14,755 nucleotides of DNA from DASYVD01 sp050693035 (GTDB lineage Bacteria; Actinomycetota; UBA4738; CALAEC01), in NCBI GenBank assembly GCA_050693035.1, contig JBOGWB010000087.1, positions 1 to 14,755 on the forward strand. Reading direction: 5' to 3'. Below, one piece after another: positions 1 through 6,266 of this stretch. Each line of letters opens with the position of its first letter. Positions within the stretch are counted from its first letter, which is position 1. The notes beneath the pieces are model-generated. The model worked only from the letters and a program-made list of their open reading frames with translations. It was not told where the DNA came from and ran no database searches. A program made the translations under genes and the position numbers.

Positions 1-548
1 GGGCGGGCGATCCCCTTCCGGCCCCGCGCGGCCGGCTGCCTGGGAGCGGCTCGGCGCCGAACCGGGCGGGCGGGTCCCTCCTCCACCGCGACCCGATGGT
101 CCCAGTGAGTGAGGCGCTCGGGGCGGACCCGGAGCATCCCGGGGTCCTCGACCTGCTCCGCGAATCTCTGGAAGGCCTCGCCGCCGAGGAGCGAGCGGTA
201 TTTCTCGTACCAGGACGACATGACCCCTCCGACAGTGGGGTGAGCGGTCGACAGCGGGTCCGCCCGCCCGTGCAGGACTGCTCCGACGAGCTCGTTCCAC
301 CTCTCGCCCCGGTGGAAGGTGAGCGCGAGGCGGGGATCCCGCTCGACGTTGCGCCACGTGGCCGAGGTGCGGCGAGCAGACACGTACAACGCTTCGTCCC
401 GCCAAACGAACCAGAGCGGGACGACGTGAGGGCTACCATCCGGAAGCGTGGTGGCCACCTCCACCACGTGGAGGTCGCCGAAGACGAGCCGCGCCTCGAG
501 GAGATTCACCCAGAATGTTTCGCACAGCCGCGGGGTCCGGGCAAGCAT
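1..548 (-). CDS. PPOx-family flavin/F420-binding protein (3' end cut off)
   Basis: This frame is open from an ATG at 548 to the window edge, giving 182 codons with no stop, so the C-terminus is missing. The start lies 22 bp after the stop of the polyprenyl synthase gene, and no strong Shine-Dalgarno is seen. Residues about 24-100 have the pattern of the pyridoxamine 5'-phosphate oxidase-like split-barrel family: a strand near 28-34, then LPDGSPHVVPLWFVW at 35-49, then RNVERDPRLALTF at 66-78 and GRAD at 94-97. Members bind FMN or F420 and reduce small molecules, or bind heme or flavin. The substrate cannot be read from sequence. The tail after about residue 155 is rich in Arg, Pro and Ala and is probably disordered. 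It is the last visible gene of the minus-strand cluster and may be only loosely linked to respiration. Family assignment is fairly secure; function is open. Confidence 0.8.
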   Translation of the reverse strand, partial: MLARTPRLCETFWVNLLEARLVFGDLHVVEVATTLPDGSPHVVPLWFVWRDEALYVSARRTSATWRNVERDPRLALTFHRGERWNELVGAVLHGRADPLSTAHPTVGGVMSSWYEKYRSLLGGEAFQRFAEQVEDPGMLRVRPERLTHWDHRVAVEEGPARPVRRRAAPRQPAARGRKGIAR

Positions 549-570
549 CCCGGCCCCGTTTCCGTGCGGC

Positions 571-1650
571 CTACGCTCGGCGGAGAGTCAGAACGTCCGC
601 CATGTCCCGCAGCATCTCGGCAGCCTCCCCCGGTACCGAGGCCGGGTCCACCGCGGCCTTGGCTCTCTCGGTGAGCTCTTCGATGAGCTCCAGCGTCGAG
701 GCGAGGGCGCCCGAGCCTTCGATCAGCGATCGGATCCGCTCGGCGTCTTCCGTGCTGAGATCCCTGCCGCCGATGCGGTCCTCGATGAACCGCCGCTCCT
801 CTTCTGACACGAGGGCCAGGGTACGGGCCAGGAGGACGGTTCGCTTCCCCTCCCGGAGATCGGAGTCCCGGTCCTTCCCCGTCACCTGGGGGTCGCCGAA
901 CACGCCAAGCACGTCGTCGCGGATCTGGAACGCCTCGCCCAGGGCAACGCCGTAGCGAGACAGCAACGCCAGCATGCCGGGGTCGACTCCGGCCAGGAGG
1001 GCCCCGATCTGGAGCGGGCCCTCCACCGTGTACAGGCCCGACTTGAGCACGGCCACGCGGCGAGCCTCCTCCTCCCCGGCCGAGCCGGCGTTGGCCGCGA
1101 GCACGTCCAGGTACTGGCCGGCCACCATCTCGGCGCGCATCCGGTTGTAGCGGGCGATCGCGGGGAGAAGCCGAGCGGCTGAGAACCCTGACTCGAGGAA
1201 AGCCTGGTCGGCCAGGGTGAGTGCCAGGTCGCCGACCAGCACGGCCGCCGCCACCCCGTAGGAGCCCCCGTCCCCTCGCATCCCCTCCCGCCGGTGGTCC
1301 TCGGCGAGCTTGACCCACGACGCCGGCTCCCCCCGCCTGACGGGCGACCGGTCCATGACGTCGTCGTGGACGATGGCGAAGGTGTGCAAGAGCTCCAGCG
1401 CCGTCGCCGCGCGGACGATCTGGGGGCCCCACTCCCCTTCCCCCGCCCGGTACCCGACGAGACAGAACATCGGACGGAGGCGCTTTCCACCCGAGGCGAG
1501 GACCCGTTCGAGCTCCTGGAACGGCCGGGACACGCCGGCGTCGCCGGCCACCATGAGCTCGCGCTGCCGGCGCAGGAAGCGGGCCAGCTCCTCGTCCACG
1601 TCCCGAACGAGGTCCCGGAAGGGAGCCGGAAGGTCGACCTCGCGGCTCAC
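571..1650 (-). CDS. Short-chain trans-polyprenyl diphosphate synthase
   Basis: It condenses isopentenyl diphosphate with allylic diphosphates to make all-trans prenyl diphosphates in the cytosol. The 359-residue product has the family landmarks in order: GGKRLRP at 54-60, the first Asp-rich motif HDDVMD at 95-100, a Gln-Tyr-Leu-Asp helix near 179-182, a Lys-Ser-Gly segment at 203-205, and the second motif IRDDVLGVFGD at 243-253. The residue five before the first motif is Phe91; in this family a bulky aromatic there often limits product length to about C15-C20, so farnesyl or geranylgeranyl diphosphate is inferred. The GTG start at 1650 overlaps the upstream stop as GTGA, which supports it over an ATG 96 bp further upstream that would lie inside the previous gene. 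The product could feed CtaB, which uses farnesyl diphosphate, or menaquinone or carotenoid synthesis. The exact product cannot be fixed from sequence. Confidence 0.92.
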   Translation of the reverse strand: MSREVDLPAPFRDLVRDVDEELARFLRRQRELMVAGDAGVSRPFQELERVLASGGKRLRPMFCLVGYRAGEGEWGPQIVRAATALELLHTFAIVHDDVMDRSPVRRGEPASWVKLAEDHRREGMRGDGGSYGVAAAVLVGDLALTLADQAFLESGFSAARLLPAIARYNRMRAEMVAGQYLDVLAANAGSAGEEEARRVAVLKSGLYTVEGPLQIGALLAGVDPGMLALLSRYGVALGEAFQIRDDVLGVFGDPQVTGKDRDSDLREGKRTVLLARTLALVSEEERRFIEDRIGGRDLSTEDAERIRSLIEGSGALASTLELIEELTERAKAAVDPASVPGEAAEMLRDMADVLTLRRA

Positions 1651-2591
1651 CGGAGCCGTTCCAGCCACGGCTCGATCTCCTCGCGAGTGGCGACGTTGTC
1701 CCAACGGGCCAGGATCCGCCCATCGGGTCCGATCAGGAACACCCACGGCTCGGTGAGGTTCTCGTTCCGAAAGAGCCAGTCCGCCGCGGCCCGGTTGACG
1801 ACCTGCTCCTGGAAGTCCCGCCAGATCTCGACATGGATGAACTCTGCGACGCCCCGGTAGTCGGCGGCCAGCCCAGCCACCATGTCGGTGACGGGCCCAC
1901 AGAACTGGCTCACGCAGTAGACCGGCGTGGCGAACACCACCAGGGCGGGACGGCCCCGACGGATGGCTTCGGCGATCGTCGTTCGGTGGAGGCCGCGGTC
2001 GGGAATCTCCCCCTCGAGCGCGGCCCGGGAGTCGATGGCCCCGGGAGGTGCATCGGATCCCAGAGTCAGGTTCTCCGTCCGGGGAGCGGGATCGCCCGGT
2101 GCCGGGTACGCGGGCTGCGGGACCACCTGGAACGCCGCCGTCGCCGTCCGGGCGTCGTCCCCCCCGAGAGCCGCCCGGACTTCGACCTCGTAGAAGCCCG
2201 GCCGGTCGAACGTGACCCCTTCGGCCCGGTACACGCCGCGCGCCTCCGCCGGGGAGACGACCGTCGGCCGGCCCGGGAAGCGCACTCCTTCTTGACCCGG
2301 GAGCGGGAGGAAGACCGCCGTCACCGACCCACCGACCGGCTCACGGCCGGAGGCCCCTTCCTCCCCGAGGAACGTGAAGCGAAACTCGACCCCACCTCCA
2401 ACGAGGAGGCGATTCTCTTCGGTGAGCAACCCCACGATCAGACGGTTCTCCTGGCCCGCGACGAGCTCGTAGCTGGCCACCTCAGCCGCGAGGCCCCGCC
2501 GGGGCGTCGGCTCGCCGTCCACCGCACCGGGGGCTCGGGAGCACGCCGCCATCACCATCGCGGCCGCGGCGACCAGGACCCGCCTCGTCAT
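1647..2591 (-). CDS. Lipoprotein with Ig-like domain and CX4C thioredoxin-like domain
   Basis: The 314-residue protein starts with MTRRVLV, a hydrophobic stretch and a VMAAC lipobox (Cys17), so it should be a lipoprotein facing outward. Residues about 36-158 look like a beta-rich Ig-type domain; a YtkA-like fold is possible but weakly supported. Residues about 165-314 look thioredoxin-like: a strand ending FATPVY, then Cys226 and Cys231 in CVSQFCGP, and later EPWVFLIGPDG (281-291), which fits the cis-proline loop and next strand. The two cysteines are separated by four residues, unlike CXXC thioredoxins and CXXXC Sco proteins. The ATG at 2591 overlaps the upstream stop as ATGA and has GGGAGG eight bases before it, so it is preferred to the ATG at 2609. 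Beside oxidase genes, a thiol or copper role in CuA assembly is plausible but inferred. Confidence 0.85.
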   Translation of the reverse strand: MTRRVLVAAAAMVMAACSRAPGAVDGEPTPRRGLAAEVASYELVAGQENRLIVGLLTEENRLLVGGGVEFRFTFLGEEGASGREPVGGSVTAVFLPLPGQEGVRFPGRPTVVSPAEARGVYRAEGVTFDRPGFYEVEVRAALGGDDARTATAAFQVVPQPAYPAPGDPAPRTENLTLGSDAPPGAIDSRAALEGEIPDRGLHRTTIAEAIRRGRPALVVFATPVYCVSQFCGPVTDMVAGLAADYRGVAEFIHVEIWRDFQEQVVNRAAADWLFRNENLTEPWVFLIGPDGRILARWDNVATREEIEPWLERLR

Positions 2592-3019
2592 CCGCCGGCC
2601 CTCCCGCATCGGGGGGCCGGGGTGTCCAGGGCTCCCGCCAGCTCACGGGTCGCGACCTCGAGGCTCTCCAGGAGGACGCCGACCTCGGCGGGGGCCCCGT
2701 TCCCCCCGGCTCCCAGGGCGGCCTCGACGCGTTGCTTGGCCTCCAGGAGGCGTGCCACGGCCGGCCGTGCTCGCGTCTCGCCCCTCGCCGCCAGCTCGTG
2801 CAGGAAGGCGTGAGCCTGGTCCTGGAAGGTGCGCCTGGCCTCGAAGAGATCACCTCCTCGGGCGAAGTCCGCGGCCCGGCACAGTGCTCCCAGCGCCACC
2901 GTCAGGTCGGCGGGAGCCACGGCGGTCGCCGAGCCGCCCGGCCGGGCGCATCCCCCCACGAGGAGCGGGAGCAATGCCCCGAACACGGTCATCGTCGCCG
3001 GATACCTCCTCGCGCTCAC
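2588..3019 (-). CDS. Small helical lipoprotein of unknown function
   Basis: I do not recognise the family. With a GTG start at 3019 the product has 143 residues: a positive N-region (SARRY), a hydrophobic core at 11-22 and a VGGC lipobox with Cys24. The rest is low in beta-strand character and rich in Ala, Arg, Glu and Leu, with two predicted helical stretches (about 37-103 and 111-131), two histidines in QAHAFLHEL (70 and 74) and cysteines at 47 and 138. An internal ATG at 2992 has AGGAGG twelve bases upstream but would remove the basic N-region, so I prefer GTG. This GTG lies seven bases after a TATCGT box and may be read from a leaderless transcript. It is the first gene of the minus-strand operon and overlaps the next gene by 4 bp, so a shared role with the thioredoxin-like lipoprotein is likely. 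Confidence 0.7.
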   Translation of the reverse strand: MSARRYPATMTVFGALLPLLVGGCARPGGSATAVAPADLTVALGALCRAADFARGGDLFEARRTFQDQAHAFLHELAARGETRARPAVARLLEAKQRVEAALGAGGNGAPAEVGVLLESLEVATRELAGALDTPAPRCGRAGG

Positions 3020-3081
3020 CGCACCCACGATACCGTGGCGCCCGGAAGTTCCTGCCGGCGCTATAGTTGGCGGCGCCCTCG
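3020..3081. promoter_or_regulatory. Divergent promoter region between lipoprotein operon and ctaAB
   Basis: This 62-bp gap separates two divergent operons. On the plus strand TATAGT at 3062-3067 is a fair -10 box, which would place the transcript start about 7-8 bases before the ATG at 3082. On the minus strand TATCGT (complement of 3027-3032) would put the start almost at the GTG at 3019. No good -35 is seen for either. Between the two boxes lies an imperfect dyad, GCGCCCGG (3038-3045) against CCGGCGC (3055-3061), with GGAAGTTCC (3044-3052) at its centre, which could bind one regulator acting on both sides. All of this is pattern reading without experimental support. Confidence 0.4.
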
Positions 3082-4845
3082 ATGACCCTTCTGCGCAGGC
3101 TCTCGGCGGCGATGGCCGCGGCCACGCTGGCCCTCGTGGCGATCGGAGGGCTCGTCAGAGCCACCGGCTCCGGCGATGCCTGCCCGGACTGGCCCCGATG
3201 CTTCGGCAGCTGGGTGCCGCCCCTCGAGACGCACGCGCTGATCGAGTACTCCCATCGGATGTCGGCGGCAGCGACCGGACTGCTCATCCTCCTCACCGCC
3301 TGGGTAGCATGGCGCCGGGAGCGCGACCCGGCCGTGCTGTGGCCGATCCTCGCCGCCGTGATCGTGGTGATCGTTCAGGCGGGTATCGGCCGGGTCCGCA
3401 TCGTGGGTGGACCTCAGGCCATCGTGGTCACCATCCACTTCCTCGTGGCCATGCTGCTCGTCGCGTTGGTGATGATCACGGCCACCGCCGCTCGCGTGAA
3501 GCGCGGAGCGGACACGGATCCATCCGATCCCGGGCTCCGGGCGACCATCGTGTGGACCATGGCGGTCACCGGAGCACTCCTCCTCGTCGGCGCGTACGTG
3601 CGGGGAGAGGGGGCGGGACTGGTCTTCCTGGACTGGCCGCTCATGGATGGCCGGATCATCCCCGACGTCTCGACCACGGATACCGCCGCTGTCTTCGTGC
3701 ACCGGGCCCTGGCCGCCGTGGCCGTGGCGCTGGGCGGCGTTCTCGCCTTCCGCGCGCGGAGGATCCGCCACGGGGGGCTGCGCCTCCTGGCGTGGACGGC
3801 GTTCGGTCTCCTGTTCGTTCAGGTGGCGGTCGGCGCGGCGGCCGTATTCACTCGGCTCTCTCCGGCTTCCGTTGCCGGCCACGTGACCGGAGGGAGCTTG
3901 GCGTGGGCATCCCTCGTGGCCCTGGCGACGGCGGCGTTCCGGCTGGCACCGCGAGGCGAACCGGCCCCACCCCGCGGTACCCGCGAGACGGTGGGCGCCT
4001 ATCTCCAGCTGATGAAACCCGACATCATCGTGCTCCTGCTGGTGACCACCGTTCCGGCCATGGTCCTGGCGGCACGAGGGATGCCGCGGTGGAACCTCGT
4101 TGCCGCCACGATCCTCGGCGGGGTGCTCACGGCCGGGGGCGCCAACGCCATCAACTGCTACGCGGACCGCGACATCGACCAGATCATGGCCCGGACCCGC
4201 CGCCGCCCCATCCCCTCACGGCGCGTGGCGCCGGAGGCGGCGCTCCGATTCGGAGCGGGCGCCGTGAGCGGGGGATTCCTGTGGCTATGGTGGACCGTGA
4301 ATCTCGTCGCCGCGGCCCTCGCCGTCGGGGCGGCGGCCTTCTACGTGCTCGTGTACACGCTCTGGATGAAACGATCGACGCCGCAGAACATCGTCATCGG
4401 GGGCGCCGCCGGGGCGGTCCCCGCGCTCGTCGGATGGGCCGCGGTGACCGGGAAGGTGGAGCTCCCCGCCCTCGTGCTGTTCTCCATCGTCTTCTTCTGG
4501 ACGCCCCCCCACTTCTGGGCCCTGGCCCTCCGGCACGCGGGGGAGTACGCCCGCGCGGGTGTGCCGATGCTCCCGGTGGTACGGGGGCGGCGGGAGACCG
4601 GGCTGCACATCCTCTATTACTCCCTCCAGCTCTGCGCCGTGTCGCTGCTGCTCTTCCCGGCGGCGCGGATGGGCCCGCTGTACCTGGGCGCCGCGGTGGT
4701 CCTGGGTGCGGTGCTCGTGGGCCACGCCGTTCGGGTCATCCGGGGCACGAGTAACCGTGCGGCGATGGCCCTGTTCCGCTACTCCATCACCTATCTGGGG
4801 CTCCTGTTCGCCGCGGTCGCGGCGGACACGCTCGTTCGGGGGTGA
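3082..4845 (+). CDS. ctaAB: Fused heme A synthase - heme O synthase (CtaA-CtaB)
   Basis: A single 587-residue membrane protein joins two enzymes of heme A synthesis. Residues 1-290 are CtaA-like: four heme-ligand type histidines at 58 (EYSHRM), 119 (TIHF), 207 (FVHRAL) and 267 (AGHVTGG), and a Cys pair at 34 and 40 in ACPDWPRC on the first outer loop. The second half of this domain lacks the matching second Cys pair. Residues about 303-587 are CtaB-like, the UbiA-type farnesyltransferase that turns heme B into heme O: an Asn/Asp-rich motif at 355-366 (NAINCYADRDID), then RTRRRP at 371-376, a Tyr-Thr-Leu-Trp-Met-Lys loop at 425-430 and FWTPPHFWALAL at 472-483. CtaB makes heme O and CtaA oxidises it, so fusion may channel the intermediate. 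The ATG at 3082 is chosen over a TTG at 3067, which overlaps the -10 box. Fusion of these genes is rare but I recall other cases, such as Thermus. Confidence 0.93.
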   Translation: MTLLRRLSAAMAAATLALVAIGGLVRATGSGDACPDWPRCFGSWVPPLETHALIEYSHRMSAAATGLLILLTAWVAWRRERDPAVLWPILAAVIVVIVQAGIGRVRIVGGPQAIVVTIHFLVAMLLVALVMITATAARVKRGADTDPSDPGLRATIVWTMAVTGALLLVGAYVRGEGAGLVFLDWPLMDGRIIPDVSTTDTAAVFVHRALAAVAVALGGVLAFRARRIRHGGLRLLAWTAFGLLFVQVAVGAAAVFTRLSPASVAGHVTGGSLAWASLVALATAAFRLAPRGEPAPPRGTRETVGAYLQLMKPDIIVLLLVTTVPAMVLAARGMPRWNLVAATILGGVLTAGGANAINCYADRDIDQIMARTRRRPIPSRRVAPEAALRFGAGAVSGGFLWLWWTVNLVAAALAVGAAAFYVLVYTLWMKRSTPQNIVIGGAAGAVPALVGWAAVTGKVELPALVLFSIVFFWTPPHFWALALRHAGEYARAGVPMLPVVRGRRETGLHILYYSLQLCAVSLLLFPAARMGPLYLGAAVVLGAVLVGHAVRVIRGTSNRAAMALFRYSITYLGLLFAAVAADTLVRG

Positions 4846-4846
4846 C

Positions 4847-5065
4847 GTGGATCTCGGGGCGCTGATCGAGCGGCACGGCTGGCATGTGATCGGGGAGCTC
4901 GCCTTCCTGGCCGTGGCGGCCGTCTTCACGCTCATCTACCTCTCCGCGCTGTTCCGTGGCAAGGTCCGGGCCTCGATCTGCGCGTCGTGCGGCCGGCTGG
5001 TTTCTCGGGCGGACACCCGTTGCCCGCGATGCGGCACGTCGCTCCACACCTCCGCTCACGCGTGA
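4847..5065 (+). CDS. 72-residue membrane-anchored zinc-ribbon protein
   Basis: The GTG at 4847 follows the ctaAB stop by a single base, with GGGGGTGA just upstream, so the two are surely cotranscribed and probably coupled. The product has one hydrophobic helix at about 15-36, then a short basic stretch (RGKVR) and a compact zinc-ribbon: CASC (45-48) and CPRC (59-62), ten residues apart. By the positive-inside rule the basic stretch after the helix suggests a cytoplasmic zinc-ribbon. No known oxidase subunit is recognised. The place between heme A synthesis and the ctaC operon suggests an assembly or regulatory role, but this is inference from context only. The reading frame is supported by coupling, helix and ordered Cys pairs rather than by family. 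Confidence 0.75.
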   Translation: MDLGALIERHGWHVIGELAFLAVAAVFTLIYLSALFRGKVRASICASCGRLVSRADTRCPRCGTSLHTSAHA

Positions 5066-5156
5066 TCGGCCCGGCTTTCGTGGCGCCCCCGCACCTGTGT
5101 TACAACTTCCCGCGAGCCGCGCACAGATCGCGGCTCGCCGAACCGACCCGCGAACC
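5066..5156 (+). promoter_or_regulatory. Gap before ctaC with possible promoter
   Basis: The 91-bp gap contains TACAAC at 5101-5106, a weak -10 candidate, with no convincing -35. If used, transcription would start near 5113, right at the left arm of the stem-loop at 5112-5138. No strong ribosome-binding site precedes the GTG at 5157. The ctaC operon could equally be read through from ctaAB. Confidence 0.3.
5112..5138 (+). repeat. Perfect 10-bp inverted repeat (stem-loop) upstream of ctaC
   Basis: GCGAGCCGCG at 5112-5121 is the exact complement of CGCGGCTCGC at 5129-5138, with a seven-base loop CACAGAT. The stem is very GC-rich and should be stable in RNA. No T-run follows, so it is not a classic terminator. 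It ends 18 bases before the ctaC start, so it may be a 5' leader hairpin, an mRNA-processing or stability element, or an operator. Confidence 0.6.
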
Positions 5157-6245
5157 GTGACCCCAGCGAAGCGAGACAGGACCGCGAACGGCCGCCGGAG
5201 GCGGATGGCCGCAGCCGTGCTGGCGCTCGGCGCATTCCTCTTCGCTGCGTGCGGGCAAGGCCTTCCCCAGAACACGTTCGAGCCCGCCGGACCGAACGCC
5301 GAGCTCTCCGAACGCCTCTACTTCCTGGCGTTCTGGATCGCCGTTTTCATCTTCGTCCTCGTGGAGGGGCTCATCGTCTTCGCCGCGATCCGGTACCGGA
5401 GCCGGCGGCGTGAGGAAGCCCCCGTGCAGATCCACGGGAACACCCGGCTCGAGATCGTGTGGACGATCATCCCCGCGCTGCTGCTGCTGTTCATCGGCGT
5501 GCCCACGATCCAGGGGATCTTCACCCTGGCCGCCGAACCCCGAGGCGACGTGCTGAACGTCAGGGTTGTCGCCCACCAGTGGTGGTGGGAGTTCCAGTAT
5601 CCGGACCAGCGGATCGTCACCGCCAACGAGCTTCACATCCCGGTGGACCGCCCGGTCTTCCTCCAGCTCGAGGTGAGCGAGACCCCCGGCGGACAGGAGC
5701 AGTTCGGCATCCCGCCCGCCGCGCCGGTGATCCACTCGTTCTGGGTGCCCAGGTTGTCCGGGAAGCAGGACATGGTCCCGGGGCGGGTGAACACCCTGAC
5801 CATCCAGGCCGACTCGCCGGGGACCTACCTCGGCCAGTGCGCGGAGTTCTGCGGCATCTCCCACGCCAACATGCGCCTCCGGGTCATCGCCCAGACCGCG
5901 GGCGACTTCGACGCATGGCTGAGTGCACAGCAGGCGGAGGCCACGGCGCCGGCGCCGGGGAGCGATGCCGAGGAGGGAGCCCGACTGTTCCAGCAGTTCC
6001 CCGGGGGCTCCTGCCTCGCGTGTCACGGCATCCTCCCGGACCAGGGAGGCTCGGTCGGCCCGAACCTGGCTCATTTCGGCAGCCGGACCACGTTCGCCGC
6101 GGGGCTGTTCCCCAGCGACACCAGACAGTTGGAGCGGTGGCTGCGGAACCCACAGGCCATGAAGCCCGGAGCCAAGATGCCCGACTACAACCTCTCGGAC
6201 GATCACATCGAGGCGCTGGTCGCCTATCTCCAGAGCCTTCAGTGA
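5157..6245 (+). CDS. ctaC: Cytochrome c oxidase subunit II with fused cytochrome c
   Basis: Subunit II accepts electrons and passes them through CuA to subunit I. The 362-residue product begins with a basic N-region, a hydrophobic core and an LFAAC lipobox (Cys32), so it is probably lipid-anchored. Two membrane helices follow at about 53-79 and 99-120. The CuA domain starts with the aromatic run QWWWEF (141-146) and has all ligands: His193, Cys228, Glu230, Cys232, His236 and Met239. A linker of about 20 residues leads to a class I cytochrome c domain with CLACH at 286-290 and probable axial Met341 in GAKMPDY. About 14 residues between strand LEVSE (171-175) and the His193 loop look extra to the usual subunit II. 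The GTG at 5157 is chosen because the internal ATG before the hydrophobic core would lose the basic N-region. It heads ctaC-D-E-F-G. Confidence 0.95.
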   Translation: MTPAKRDRTANGRRRRMAAAVLALGAFLFAACGQGLPQNTFEPAGPNAELSERLYFLAFWIAVFIFVLVEGLIVFAAIRYRSRRREEAPVQIHGNTRLEIVWTIIPALLLLFIGVPTIQGIFTLAAEPRGDVLNVRVVAHQWWWEFQYPDQRIVTANELHIPVDRPVFLQLEVSETPGGQEQFGIPPAAPVIHSFWVPRLSGKQDMVPGRVNTLTIQADSPGTYLGQCAEFCGISHANMRLRVIAQTAGDFDAWLSAQQAEATAPAPGSDAEEGARLFQQFPGGSCLACHGILPDQGGSVGPNLAHFGSRTTFAAGLFPSDTRQLERWLRNPQAMKPGAKMPDYNLSDDHIEALVAYLQSLQ

Positions 6246-6266
6246 CCGGGTAAGTAGGATGAAGAC

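Noticed and set aside
96..674. Plus-strand open frame at the left end
   Set aside because: It is antisense to the PPOx-family gene, which shows the conserved DGSPHVVPLWFVW pattern.
506..1723. Long minus-strand open frame of about 405 codons over the prenyl synthase
   Set aside because: Composition is Arg/Gly/Pro-rich with no motifs and it lies over a clear enzyme gene in another frame; typical GC-rich shadow.
2829..4754. Long plus-strand open frame over ctaAB
   Set aside because: No motifs, Arg/Gly/His-rich, and overlaps the well-supported CtaA-CtaB gene in another frame.
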